Assembly (NCBI GenBank): GCA_964016985.1
Contig: OZ024830.1
Location: forward strand, 61,892,550 to 61,956,549
From: Anodontia alba
Taxonomy: Eukaryota > Mollusca > Bivalvia > Lucinida > Lucinidae
DNA: 64,000 bases
Direction of reading: 5' to 3'
In this document: positions 35,346-45,799 of the stretch, piece by piece
Layout of the letters: each line of letters opens with the position of its first letter
Position numbering within the stretch: position 1 is the first letter of the stretch
Notes under the pieces: generated by a model
The model's input: the letters and a program-made list of their open reading frames with translations, nothing else
Databases searched by the model: none
What the model was told of the DNA's origin: nothing
Position numbers and translations under genes: made by a program

Positions 35346-35386
35346 CAAAATGTCATCTGCCTCAGTTGTGACTTGCGCTTTAAGGG
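35174..35386. mobile_element. TTAA-type MITE, CCCTTAAAGCGC family, different interior
   Basis: Ends CCCTTAAAGTGCCACGC and GTGACTTGCGCTTTAAGGG; right TTAA at 35387-35390, left flank TTGA. Instead of the GCAAACAGTG hairpin its centre is AATCGTCTGCCAAGCAGACG flanked by inverted CAAACAAGTCTTGATATTTT. A-run of about 28 at 35317-35341. It starts 25 bases upstream (coding strand) of the Win-motif exon. Confidence 0.83.
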
Positions 35387-35592
35387 TTAATTATTGCATA
35401 AATACCTTAGCAAGAATTCAAGGTTCAAGATAAGGGGAGTATCTAGATAAATGTTTTTTCTTATTTCTCCATGAAAACATTATGCTGACGTATTCATATT
35501 CATTAGAAGTGCCTTACTTGGTATTCATTAGAAATGACTTGGTGACACACTTCTAATGAGTACCACAATGTATGTTTTTGTGGAGAAATAAA

Positions 35593-36958
35593 AACAAGAG
35601 GCCCATGGGCCACATCTGGCTCACCTGAGTGAAACCGCCACTGCAGATATGCAGATGGCATGCAACATTTTTCCAATATGCTTATGACAAGGCAATGGCT
35701 TAAACAGTTTTTGAGATATCTTGCATTCAAGGTTAAAATGCTGAAATTTTTTTAACGCCATAAGAAAAAAAGTTCAGATATTTTTCAGAAGTCATTTGGT
35801 TATCCTGTCCTACAAAGGTTTTCTTTTCTATTTTTAGCTCTGGCAACCATTTTGTTCAGCAGAGCAGAACCATTTTAGCAATTTTGGCAACGGGGCTTTA
35901 GAGGAACACTGATGTGAAATTATTTTGAAATCTTGCCACTGGCCACGGAGACGTCTGGTGACCATTTTGTTCAGCAGAGAAGAACCATTTTGGCAATTTT
36001 GGTAAAGGGGGATAAGAGGAACATTTCTGTGAAATCATTTTGAAATTAGGCCACTGGCCAAGGAGGAGATGTTTAAAGATTTTTTATCTATTTTTAGCTC
36101 TGGTGGCCATTTTGTTCAGCCGAGCAGAACTTTTTAGTGATTTTGGTAAAGGGCCATAAGAGGAACACTCTGTGAAAATCCTTTGAAATCAGGACACTGG
36201 ATGCAGAGATGTCTTTTAAAGGTTTTCCTATTTTTAGCTCTGGTCGCCATTTTGTTCGTCCAAGCGGAGCCATTTTAGTAATTTTGGTTGAGGGCCATTG
36301 GTGGAATACTTCTGTGCAAATATTTTGAAATCAGGCAGTTGGCCAAAGACGAGATGTCGTTTCAAGATTTGGTATTTTATAGCTCTGGCAGCCATCTTGT
36401 TCAATGGAGCAGAACCATTGCGGCCATCTTGGATTTTTGATTGACACAATTTTAGCTTGTTTCGATCCAGAAGTCCTCCTGTTGCTAAAGAGCAAGTTTC
36501 GGCTCAAAGTGATCTAAGGTTTGAGTACAGATGTCGAAAATTGATTTTCAAGATGGCAGCTGTGGTGGCCTTCTTGGATTTTCTATCGGCTCATTTAGCT
36601 ATTTAGAGCATAAGCGCCCTAATGCTCATCATGATGTAGAGACTGGATTATAGACATGTCAAAAATATGAATTCTCAACTTTTTTTCCCATATAAATGTA
36701 TAGAGCCCATGCAAATGCATGGGAAGCAAATTTGACCTTGCCGTAATTCTCAACTTTTTTTCCCATATAAATGTATAGGGCCCATACAAATGCATGGGAA
36801 GCAAATTTGACCTTGCCGTAAAAAGGTCAAATGTCAATGTAGGATCATCATTTTAGCAATTTTGGTAGATCTCCTGTCCCCGAGGATTTGTGCAAAGATA
36901 AGCCCCCAGGGCTTCTTTGGTTCTGGAGAAGAAGATTTTTAAAGGTTTTTACCATATA
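35593..36958 (+). mobile_element. Helentron/pearl-like element, truncated by the mariner
   Basis: Head AACAAGAGGCCCATGGGCCA and GGCTCACCTGAGTG at 35593-35630. Core units near 150 bp with TTAGCTCTGGCAACCATTTTG (36 kb region), then CCATACAAATGCATGGGAAG units from 36690 that also occur at 6987-9076. The mariner begins at 36959. Confidence 0.7.
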
Positions 36959-38295
36959 CGAGGGATGTTCGAAATGAATTGCTTATTTCTATCTGGAGAC
37001 TTCAAATTTCAAGTTAGCCCAAAAGTACTCATTTCATGCCCTCGAAGTACTCCCTGTGGCTAGAAATGCAAAGTTTCAGCCGATGTATCCACTTCTTGAA
37101 GGCATCACGGTACGCTGATTTGGGCACAGTAATAAGGCACTGATGAATGGCAGATCCAAGTGCCTGTCGGGACTGGTATTTCAGCCCAGCAAGGAATGCT
37201 TTCAATTTCTGAAACAAAAAGAAATCACATGGGGCAAGGTCTGGGGAATACGGAGGGGGTGAGGCAAAACAGTTACTTTTTCTTTCTTCAAAAACGCCGT
37301 AACTATTGCAGAGGTATGAGCTGGGGCATTGTCATGTAGGATATGTTTAAAACCAGTGGCAGGGTGTCGTTTCTGATAATACTTTTTCCAGTTTCTTCAG
37401 TACTACGTCTTTGTAGTACTTTCCGGTGATGCTTTTGCACTTTTTCACTGGCACTTTTATTGCGACTCCTTCACCAGAGAAGAAGATTGCATACAAAACC
37501 TTCTTTGTACTCAAAGAACGTTTGGCAATTATTGGGCGTTTGCTGTGTTTAGTGGCCCAGATCTTATTGCTAACCTTTTTGACGGGCTCAAAATAATGGA
37601 CCCAGGTTTCATCACCTGTGATGACATTGGCAAACTGCTTTTTATCATATTTTGGAAACATTTGAAGCAGCTTTTTGGCCACTTTAACCCGTTGCCTCTT
37701 TTGCTCGTCAGTCAACAGATGTGGCACCCATCTTGCAGAAATCTTTCTGACTTTCAAATGCTTCTTCAAAATAAGGTGAACCGTTGAAAGTGATATGCCT
37801 ACCTTTCTTGCAATATCACAAACTGTAAATCTGGCATCTCCTTCAATGATTTCCTTTATTTTGGAAATGATTTCTTTACGAGATGCAGATTTTGGCCTAC
37901 CTGATTTCAGTGCATTTTTGATGGACTCTACACCAGACTCAAATTTCCTTTTCCACCGCCGAACTGTGTCATAAGACACACAAGAAGGTCCAAAAGCAGT
38001 AGAAATTTCAGTCATCAGCTTCTTCAAAGAACAACCAAGTTTTGAGCGAGCTTTGATGTAAGCCCGTATTTCATCTTTTTTGTCGACGCTTCTACCAACC
38101 ATTTTTACTGCAGTGGTCAATGACTGCGTGTATTCAAATGGCAAATTTTATGTCTTACACTTAGTCTAACATGTACATTTATACACAATTGTGTAGATAT
38201 TGAATAACCCTATACAGGTATGTATTGGTTTTTATCGTGCCCCATGTGGATATCGAGCTAGAGGACAATAAGCAATTCATTTTGAACATCCCTCA
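36959..38295 (-). mobile_element. Mariner-family DNA transposon, complete ends but broken gene
   Basis: Seen: 29-bp terminal inverted repeats at 36959-36987 and 38267-38295 (27 of 29 positions match, core GAGGGATGTTC), flanked by TA on both sides (36957-36958 and 38296-38297). Total 1337 bp, the usual mariner size. It contains a transposase reading frame on the minus strand with two frameshifts. It lies in the 19-kb SETD1 intron, at the edge of tandem-repeat element sequence. The left flank matches a repeat that elsewhere continues ATATGGGCATGG; the right flank matches only the first seven or eight bases of that, so the original empty site is not certain. Confidence 0.93.
37029..38144 (-). 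pseudogene. Mariner transposase, inactivated by two frameshifts
   Basis: Seen: an open segment of 265 residues (38144-37350) holds an N-terminal two-helix-turn-helix region (YDTVRRWKRKFESG near 58-71; VCDIARKVGISLSTVHLILK near 108-127), the mariner-type SARWVPHLLT linker and the first catalytic Asp in ITGDETWVHYFEP (about residue 178). Reading continues in another frame with the HDNAPAHT second Asp and SPDLAPCDFF third Asp (mariner D,D34D spacing). The C-terminus QKLKAFLAGLKYQSRQAL to EYFEGMK is open from 37217 to 37029. One break lies in an A-run near 37382-37386, the other in a C-run near 37254-37259. Each looks like a one-base loss. The first Met could be residue 1 or 15. A fixed, non-autonomous copy unless these are sequencing errors. 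Confidence 0.9.
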
Positions 38296-38297
38296 TA

Positions 38298-38785
38298 TGG
38301 GCACTAAGGTGAACATTTGACCAAAGTTTAAATCCTTCCACTGGTATAGGAGATACAGAGCGGACACGAAATTCAAGGCTCAAACCTGTGACCTTGACCT
38401 TGTGTTGGCATGGTTGAGTTACCAGTTCTGCACATTGTCTCACTGAGGCAAACATATGACCAAAGTTTTGAGAAAATCCTTCCAGGGGTATAGGAAATAT
38501 GGAGCGGACACAAAATTCAAGGCTCAAACCCATGACCTTGACCTGTGACCTTGACCTTGAGTTGACATGGTTGACTTATGGGTTCTGCACATCGACTCAT
38601 GAGGCAAACATTTGACCAAAGTTCAATGAAAATCTTTCAAAGGGTTCAGGAGATATGGAGTGGACAAGAAAGTGTTACGGAAGGACAGATGGACGGACAG
38701 ACAGATGGACAGATAGACAGACGGACAGATGAAGGCCATTTCTATAATTCCCCCATCCGCTTTGTGGTGGGGGATAAATAATGGG
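38298..38785 (+). repeat. Tandem-repeat fragment with a different hairpin tail
   Basis: Units of 110-125 bp with GGCAAACATTTGACCAAAGT and GGAGATATGGAGCGGACA recur at 38310, 38450 and 38600. The tail 38675-38785 has a GGACAGATGGACGGACAGAC microsatellite, then the CCCCCATCCGCTTTGTGGTGGGGG-type stem-loop and GATAAATAA. Same architecture as the other elements with different end sequence. Confidence 0.7.
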
Positions 38786-38818
38786 GAGGAAGATTGACAG
38801 ACTTATTGGAACTACAGA

Positions 38819-39573
38819 AACAAGAGGCCCATGGGCCATGGCTCGCTCACCTGAGTGGCATAGCACCTGGAGACATGCAGATGTTATGCAACATTTTTCA
38901 AATCCATTCATCGCAACTAATGAAAGATCATCATTTAAAAAGTTCTTAGTTTTGAAGAAGAATATATGGGTATGACAGTCAATGGAACGTGATCATTTGA
39001 ACAAACTCTCAATCACATTTCAACAGTAGGATCAATGTGAAATTTGGTGGAAATTGGCTAAGTGGTTTCTGAAGAATCATGATTTTATACGTGTAAACAG
39101 TGCAGTGGCCGGGAAATATAATAAACATAAACAAGTTTCAAGTCATTTTGGTTCAGAAGAAGAAGCGAAAAATGGATTTTCAAGATAGCCGCAACGGCAG
39201 CCATCTTGGATTTCCAATTGGAACGATTTTAGCTATTTTTGATCTATAAGTCACCCCAATGCTTCCTACCAAGTTTCGAGTCAATTGGCCTTTCAGTTCA
39301 GGAGAAGAAGCAAAAAACAGATTTTCAAGCTGGCCGTCATGGCGGCCACCTTGGATTTCTGAACGGAACTATTTTACCTATTTTTGATCTACAAGTCACC
39401 CTGATGCTTCCTACCAAGTTTCAAGTCCATTGGCCTAGGGGTGTAGGAGGAGCAGCTTTTAAAGCAATTGCTGACGCCGCATGCCCAATGATGAACGATG
39501 AACGATGCTTGATGCACGACGGACATTGGCTGATCACAACAGCTCACCCTGAGCACTTCGTGCTCAGGTGAGC
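38819..39573 (+). mobile_element. Helentron/pearl-like element, compact and nearly complete
   Basis: Head AACAAGAGGCCCATGGGCCA and CGCTCACCTGAGTG at 38819-38856. Core: a unique part, then two 150-bp units (CTACAAGTCACCCTGATGCT). Tail 39470-39573: GATGCACGACGGAC, CTGATCACAACAGCTCACCC, perfect stem-loop TGAGCACTTCGTGCTCA, then GGTGAGCTATGAAG. The best single example of the family's two ends. Confidence 0.82.
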
Positions 39574-39969
39574 TATGAAGGGGAGTTGAATGGTATCCTG
39601 AAGCCTTTTTGTACTATAGAAAGGACCCTTTTATTTTGCGTTAATTCTCCCCATTGTTTCATAAAGTAGGGCTAATCTTCCTCCCACTGGAATATCTGTG
39701 CGTAGCAAGTTAGGCAATAAAAAGGGTTGGCATTCACAACTTTGTGGAAGATGAGGCATGTTTAGAGGAGGGGACCTGCTTTGTGTTGCTACTCCTCTTA
39801 GAAAAGTCCTTCTTTGAACTGGAGGTATAGGACTGTGAATGAGTTTTAGACCTGTACGGTTGGCTGTGTTTAGCCCTGTAAGATTTTGTCGGCTGTCTAA
39901 GCTTCTTAAACTGACCTGTAGCTGAGTAAGATGATTTTTGTTGCTGTTGAATATTTGCATTACTAGTGG

Positions 39970-40977
39970 AAGAAGCTAACTAGAGATTTGGTGAAACTGA
40001 AGGAAGTAACTCAGTAACTACTTGTATTACAGTTCTTGCACTCTGCACTTTCTTTGATGGCTGTCTCTCAATGTATCAAATTTCATTTGATTCTCTTTTA
40101 TACATTCAGATATGCACCGGCCAAAAATTAACACTGCAAAAATTATGATGGGAAATAACTCCATAAATACTGATGATAGGGTTATGGTACTTGCATTCTG
40201 CACTTCTGCTCATAGCCCTCTATCACTCCATCAAGTTTCATTTATTTATCTTCAATACTTTTAGCGATATGCTCCATAAAAGATTACTATTGCATAGGAA
40301 GGGAAATAACTCTGGAATTACTTGTGATAGAGTTACGATTCTTGCACTCAGCACTTTCTCTGATGACCATCTATCAATGTGTCAAGTTTCATTTAATTCC
40401 CTTCTATACTTTCAGAGATATGCTTCGGACAAGCTTTTTATTGCAAAAAATTAAGAAGGGAAGTAACTCTATATATAATGGTGACAGGGTTATGGCATTC
40501 ATTCTGTAATTTCCCTCATAGCCCTCTATGACTGTATCAAGTTTCATGTACTTATCTTCAATACTTTTAGAGATATGCTCAGGACAAGCTTACTATTGCA
40601 AAAATTAGGAAGGGAAATAATTCTGTAATTACCTGTGATAGAGTTATGATTCTTGCATTCTGCACTTCCTCTGATAGCCGTCTATCAACGTATCAAGTTT
40701 CATTTAATTCCCTTTTATACTTTCAGAGATATGCTCAGGACAAGCTTTTTATTGCAAAAATAAGAAGGGAAGTAACTCCTTAAATACTGGAGACAGGGTT
40801 ATGGTTCTTGCATTCTGCAATTCCCCTCATGGCCCTCTATCAGTGTATCAAGTTTCATTAAATTACCTTCAATACTTTTAGAGATATGCTCCAGACAAAA
40901 GTGTGACGGACGGACGGACCATCTGACAGACAGACAAAGCGGTGAATATATGCTCTCCCTTCTGGGAGCATAAAAAT
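39970..40977 (+). mobile_element. Tandem-repeat element with 140-150-bp units inside the DIRS-like fragment
   Basis: Units with GTGATAGAGTTATGATTCTT, CTGCACTTCCTCTGATAGCC and TTTCAGAGATATGCTC recur at about 40180, 40330, 40480, 40640 and 40790. It ends in GACGGACGGACGGAC (40907-40921), GACAGACAGACAAAG, the stem-loop GCTCTCCCTTCTGGGAGC (about 40951-40968) and ATAAAAAT. It interrupts the minus-strand gag/RT-like sequence, which resumes at 39960. Confidence 0.75.
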
Positions 40978-41673
40978 CTATGCTGTTGCGCTTCATAGTT
41001 AGACTTTGCAACTTCCTTTATTTTTATTTTTTTTTTTTTGTCAAATAATTGTTGAGAATTGAATGGAGCATTTCTCAGTTCATGAAGAGAACTGTCCAAT
41101 AGTGGTTTAGATAAGGCTACAGCTGTGTCATGTCTAGCCCGATACAATTCTATGGCCAATATAGCTGACATGGCTGTAGCATGTTTAATTGATTTGGTCA
41201 CTGCTTCCAAGAGCTAATTTGCACGCTCTTTACTCCCAGACTTCTAAGTTTTTAATTGGAACAGAATATTTGTCCCTACTAAACATATCTAGTTGCAAAG
41301 CATCTGCAAAAAGATGGGGAATATTTTCTGTCAGAAAGTACTGAGCTTTGCTTCTATAATATTTCATAGGAGCCAACGAGTTAACTAACTGTTGTAGACA
41401 TAACCAGTCTTGACCAAGTTTTTCCAAGTTTAATCTATCCTGGATGAACTTGGTAGTGTTTTCAATTAGTTTTGATTGAACAAGAACTAGCAATGGAGTT
41501 GAACATAACTCCATTAGCTGTTCGATTCCTGATAGAGGTTTAGAAGGAGTGTGGTCTTCCGAAGGTTTCGGACTCAACTCCTCTGGTATCACCTGATGAC
41601 TGCATTAATTGCTTTGTCAAAGGACCAGGTTTCTATTTAAGGTTCAGAGCCTGAGTCCTTTGAAAACTGTTGC

Positions 41674-42017
41674 TTTGTTTGTTTGTGTTGAGGTTTTATG
41701 GCCCAGTAAATACATGTCATGTCGAGCATGGTCAGTTTATCTAACCACATGTTTTCTGGGCAGGCTTAGTCCTCTAAGCAGTTAACCAGTATTGTGCACA
41801 TTCTTTCGCCAGAAACTGACAACTGCCCTTCTTGAATCAGCGGAAGGGAGAAAATGACTGTAGAAAATATTTCATGATCGCGGAAGGGAGAGAATGACTG
41901 TAGAAAATATTTCACGATCAATCTCCACTAAAGAATATTGCCGACCTTCGCAGGGGTCGAACCTGCGACCTCATGGTCTCCAGTCTGATGCGCATCCAAC
42001 TGAGCCACCAAGGCCAT
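41674..42017 (-). mobile_element. tRNA-derived SINE with perfect 13-bp target duplication
   Basis: Minus-strand SINE; the tRNA-like head is at the right. Flanks are TGAAAACTGTTGC at 41661-41673 and 42018-42030. A-box-like GGCTCAGTTGG and B-box-like GGTTCGACC are visible in reverse complement. A segment of about 45 bases (GGAAGGGAGA..TTTCA) is duplicated in tandem near 41845-41915, unlike the other copies. Inserted in the DIRS-like gag region. Confidence 0.9.
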
Positions 42018-42212
42018 TGAAAACTGTTGCACCACATTATCTAAATGTATATTTGGTGTTTCCTCTATGATCTTAGCAGGTTGTTATATTGACTGAACCT
42101 CTACAATCTGAGGAGACAGATGTTTTTGTCTTTTGCATCTACCATAGTCTTTCAAAGATTGTGAAGAAGTAGAAGAAGAAGAAGAATACAACTCAGAATG
42201 TCTTCTTCTTCT

Positions 42213-43539
42213 GGGCCATTTCAAAAAAAATGAGTCAAAAGTGTGACATTGGAGGTCAAAAATAAAAATCAGTTTGAGTCAATGCTGTCTATCAAAATAT
42301 TAACTTTGATGATACAGGTTTCACAAAATGTAGATGAGAAATGAAAAGAAGGAAACACGTTTTTGAAAATTTTGAATTTATTTCAACTTTTTTATATTTT
42401 TTGTTCAATTACAGGATTTTTCCAAGATGGAATATGTTTGGAAATACATATCTTTTCCACACAATTTTATATATGTATTGACAACATATATATAAAGGAA
42501 AAATTTGACATAAAAATTGGTCATATTTGTGTTATTTATTGAGAATTTTGGCTTTTTAAAGCAAATTTAAGCACTTGTTTTTTTATCTTTACCTCAAAAA
42601 GTTTTTATAAAAACCTGATTAGATGGAATTAAGCAGTAAAAGATGCACTGTGGACAACATTAAGTATCCTGCTGTTGTATGCAAAATTTTGACAGGATGT
42701 GACAAGCGTTTTTTTCTCAAGACTATTTAAAAAAATTGTTGTATTTTATAATAATTTGTTACACTCGGGACAAAATGAGAAACTTTAATATTATTCTACT
42801 TTTCATTCAATTTCTCTCTGACAGCTTGCATTTATTCTAAGTTTTATGTTATGGAAACATTTGTAGTTGAAATAATTCAAGTTTTTACCAACCTGAAACT
42901 ATATTTGTACAAAAAATAACTATAGAACACAAATAATTGAACTTTAGTACAAAGAAACTAGTCATTCTGCACAAGAAAGGCTTTCTATAAGCAATGGTTT
43001 TGTCAGGTGCTTAGGGAAAACCAATATGCTTGATTAAAATATTTAATATTGTGTCTTCACTTTATGTTAGAATGCAGCCATTTTAAAGTCTTTGGTCTGA
43101 ACTGTTACACTCGGGACAAAAAAATGCTCTTTAGTTTATTGATATTGATAGAGCCGGTTTGTGACTTCCATTTAGTTCTATGGTGTCAAATTTCATCAGT
43201 ATCCCTCTCCCTGACAACACTTCAGGTGGTTTCAGCCACAACTGCTATCTTGAAAATCTATTTTGAATGTCTTCTCCTGAACTGAAAGTCCCAATTGACT
43301 TGAAGCTTGGTAAGGCATCTGGGTGACTTGTAGATCAGTAAAAGCTAAAATCATTGCGATCAGATATCCAAGATGGCAGATATCTTGAAAATTAATCTAT
43401 TTTTTGCTTCTTCTCTTGATCTTAAAGGCCAGTTGACTCAAAACTTTGTAGGAAGCATCATGGTGAATGGTAGATAAAATTGGCTAAAATTGTTCCTATT
43501 GGAAATCCAGAATGGCTGCCATGGGGGCCATCTTGAAAA

Positions 43540-43572
<33 letters not shown>

Positions 43573-45799
43573 CCACTTCTCCTCCTGAACTGAAAGGCCA
43601 GTTAACTTGAAACTTGGTAGGAGACATTGGGGTGACTTGTAGATCAAATATAGCTTAAACCATTCCGATCGTAAATCTATGGCCACAATCTTGAAACTCT
43701 ATTTTGTGCTTCTTCTTCTGAACCAAAAGGCCAACAGACTTGAAACTTGGTAGGAAGCATCAGGGTTTACCTGTAGATCACATATAGCTCAAATCTTTTC
43801 ACTCAGATATCCAAGATGCCTGCCATGGTGGTCATCTTGAAAATCTATTTTTCTCTTCCTCTTCTGAACCGAAAGGCTAACTGGCTTGAAACTTGATACC
43901 GTATGAAGCATCAGGGTGACTTTTAGAGAAAAACTAGCTAAAATCCTTCCAATCGGAAATCCAAGATGGCCTACATGGCTGCTATCTTGGAAATCTATTT
44001 TGCGCTTCTCCTGAACCAAATGGCCAGTTGACTCTTAACTTGGTAGAAAGCATCAGGGTGATTGTAGGTCAAAAAACAGTGAAAACCGTGTCGATCGGAA
44101 ATACAAGATGGTCGCCAATCTTGAAAATGGATTTTGAACATCTTCTCCTGAACAGAAAGGCCCACTGACTCTAAACTTATATGACAGGAAGTATCGAGAT
44201 GACTTGTAGATCAAAAATAACTAATCATTCTGATAAGAAATCCAAGATGGTCCCACACCAGCCCTATTGAAAATCTATTTTGAACTTTTTCTCCAGAACC
44301 ATATATTGGAAGTATTGAGTTGACTTGTAGTTCAGAAGCAAAAATCATTCTGACTGGAAATCCAACATAGCTGTCATCTTGAAAATCTATATTGAACCGA
44401 AAGGCCAACTGACTCAAACTTCTTTGGTAATCACATGAGCGATGCAGGGTCATCTTGGCCCTCTTGTTTAGTTTAGGGTCTGTCTAAAGCCTCTCCCTAA
44501 ACTTTCTCACTCTTTCTGCTGATGAGCCTGGCCTCTTTTTTTTTCTATAAATTTTTTTGATCTTGAGACAAAAGGCAGCTTCACAACAAATTTTGTCATT
44601 TTTCATAAAATTTAACAGTTCAACTGTAAAAAGTCAAGAAATTTCATACCACAATTCATTTCAAAAACTTTATGTCCCGAGTGTAACGCTATTTTCTTAA
44701 TTTTACTGCTGTATAAAGATGATTTTTAAAATATAGGCACTTATATTTAAGTATTTTTTATGTTTTCTGTTTCATGATGCATATTTTTGACCTTATATAT
44801 GAAGGTATGACTAGATTGTAAGACCATCATTTTCCAACCAAACATGATTTTTGTTGTACGCAAAGACAAAAAACATCAAGATTTTTAAAAAATATTACAT
44901 CAATACAGTCTTATTTCCATAAAAGTCCCTTCAAAATTAAAGTACAAAGACTCTTCTTATAACTTGTAATAGGTTTACTTTTGTTACTTTTTATGGTACT
45001 GATTTAAGGCACTAAACAATATACAAAGGCTTTAATGCAAATAAAGTGTTACACTCGGGACATTTGTTTTTAGGTCCTAAAAAGGCACACAAGCCTTTCA
45101 TCATGAAAATCTTTGGATGTATTAACTTATGGGCACTTGGTTTCATGAAATATAAAACAGAATGCAAATTAAAGCAGCATGTGGAGATGATATGAGCATT
45201 TAAAGTCAAAATGTTACACTCGGGACATTTGTGGGTTACAACACATATAATGGTGCTTGTTAAGTATAAATGAACATGCATTAGTAAGTTCATGCTTTTT
45301 TGGAAGCTGTAACATTGGACTTACCAACTAGGGTTAGTCTGGCTAATATAGATCTACTGTATGCAAATTATAATAGACTTCTTTCAAAGATTAGTGTTTT
45401 GGTGCTGACAAAATTTTCCACACATGCTTCCTTCTGAGAGGGTTCAAAAGTAACAAAATATTTGAAAAAAAGTTATCCATATCCAAAAACTATATGCCGA
45501 ATAAGTGATGTTTACTGTGAAATATAAGGTTATCTCTACAAGAGTGTTTATTCTGTATGATAGCCAGATGAAAATTGATGTTTACTTTAAATGTCACACT
45601 TTTTTTGTTACACTCGGGACAAATTTGACTACTTAATGTTATAGAAAATTTTTTCTATTGAACCTATACTTACGAAATTTGGCCGCAACTTTAACATTTT
45701 TATAACACATAATATGGCATGAACTTATCATAAGCAAATCTTTTCAGTTTTGGTGCAGGTCAGTTTGAAAAAAAAGACTCATTTTTTTTTAAATGGCCC
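42213..45799. mobile_element. 3.6-kb TIR element with six copies of a 15-bp motif
   Basis: Seen: ends read GGGCCATTT..AAAATGAGTC at 42213 and the inverted form ending at 45799, flanked on both sides by TTCT (42209-42212 and 45800-45803). The flanking gag-like coding sequence joins in a Ser/Arg-rich frame once the element is removed, which supports a real insertion. Inside, GTTACACTCGGGACA occurs six times exactly: 42758, 43104, 45048, 45213 and 45607 on plus, and 44673 on minus. No coding potential is seen; the sequence is AT-rich. A tandem-repeat element (about 43200-44468) is nested inside, so the element itself is about 2.3 kb. A 4-bp target duplication and long AT-rich interior do not fix a superfamily. 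Confidence 0.7.
43200..44468 (-). mobile_element. Helentron-like tandem-repeat element nested in the 3.6-kb TIR element
   Basis: In reverse orientation this begins near 44468 with the family head AACAAGAGGGCCAAGATG..CGCTCA and runs through about eight copies of a unit of roughly 145-150 bp built on 'AAGATGG..CATCTTGG' and 'CTACAAGTCACCCTGATGC'. The same unit is found at 39130-39570, 59640-61570 and 62970-64000. The tail region near 43200 is degenerate, with only CTTCAGGTGG as a trace. A T-run of about 30 lies at 43543-43571. Confidence 0.65.
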
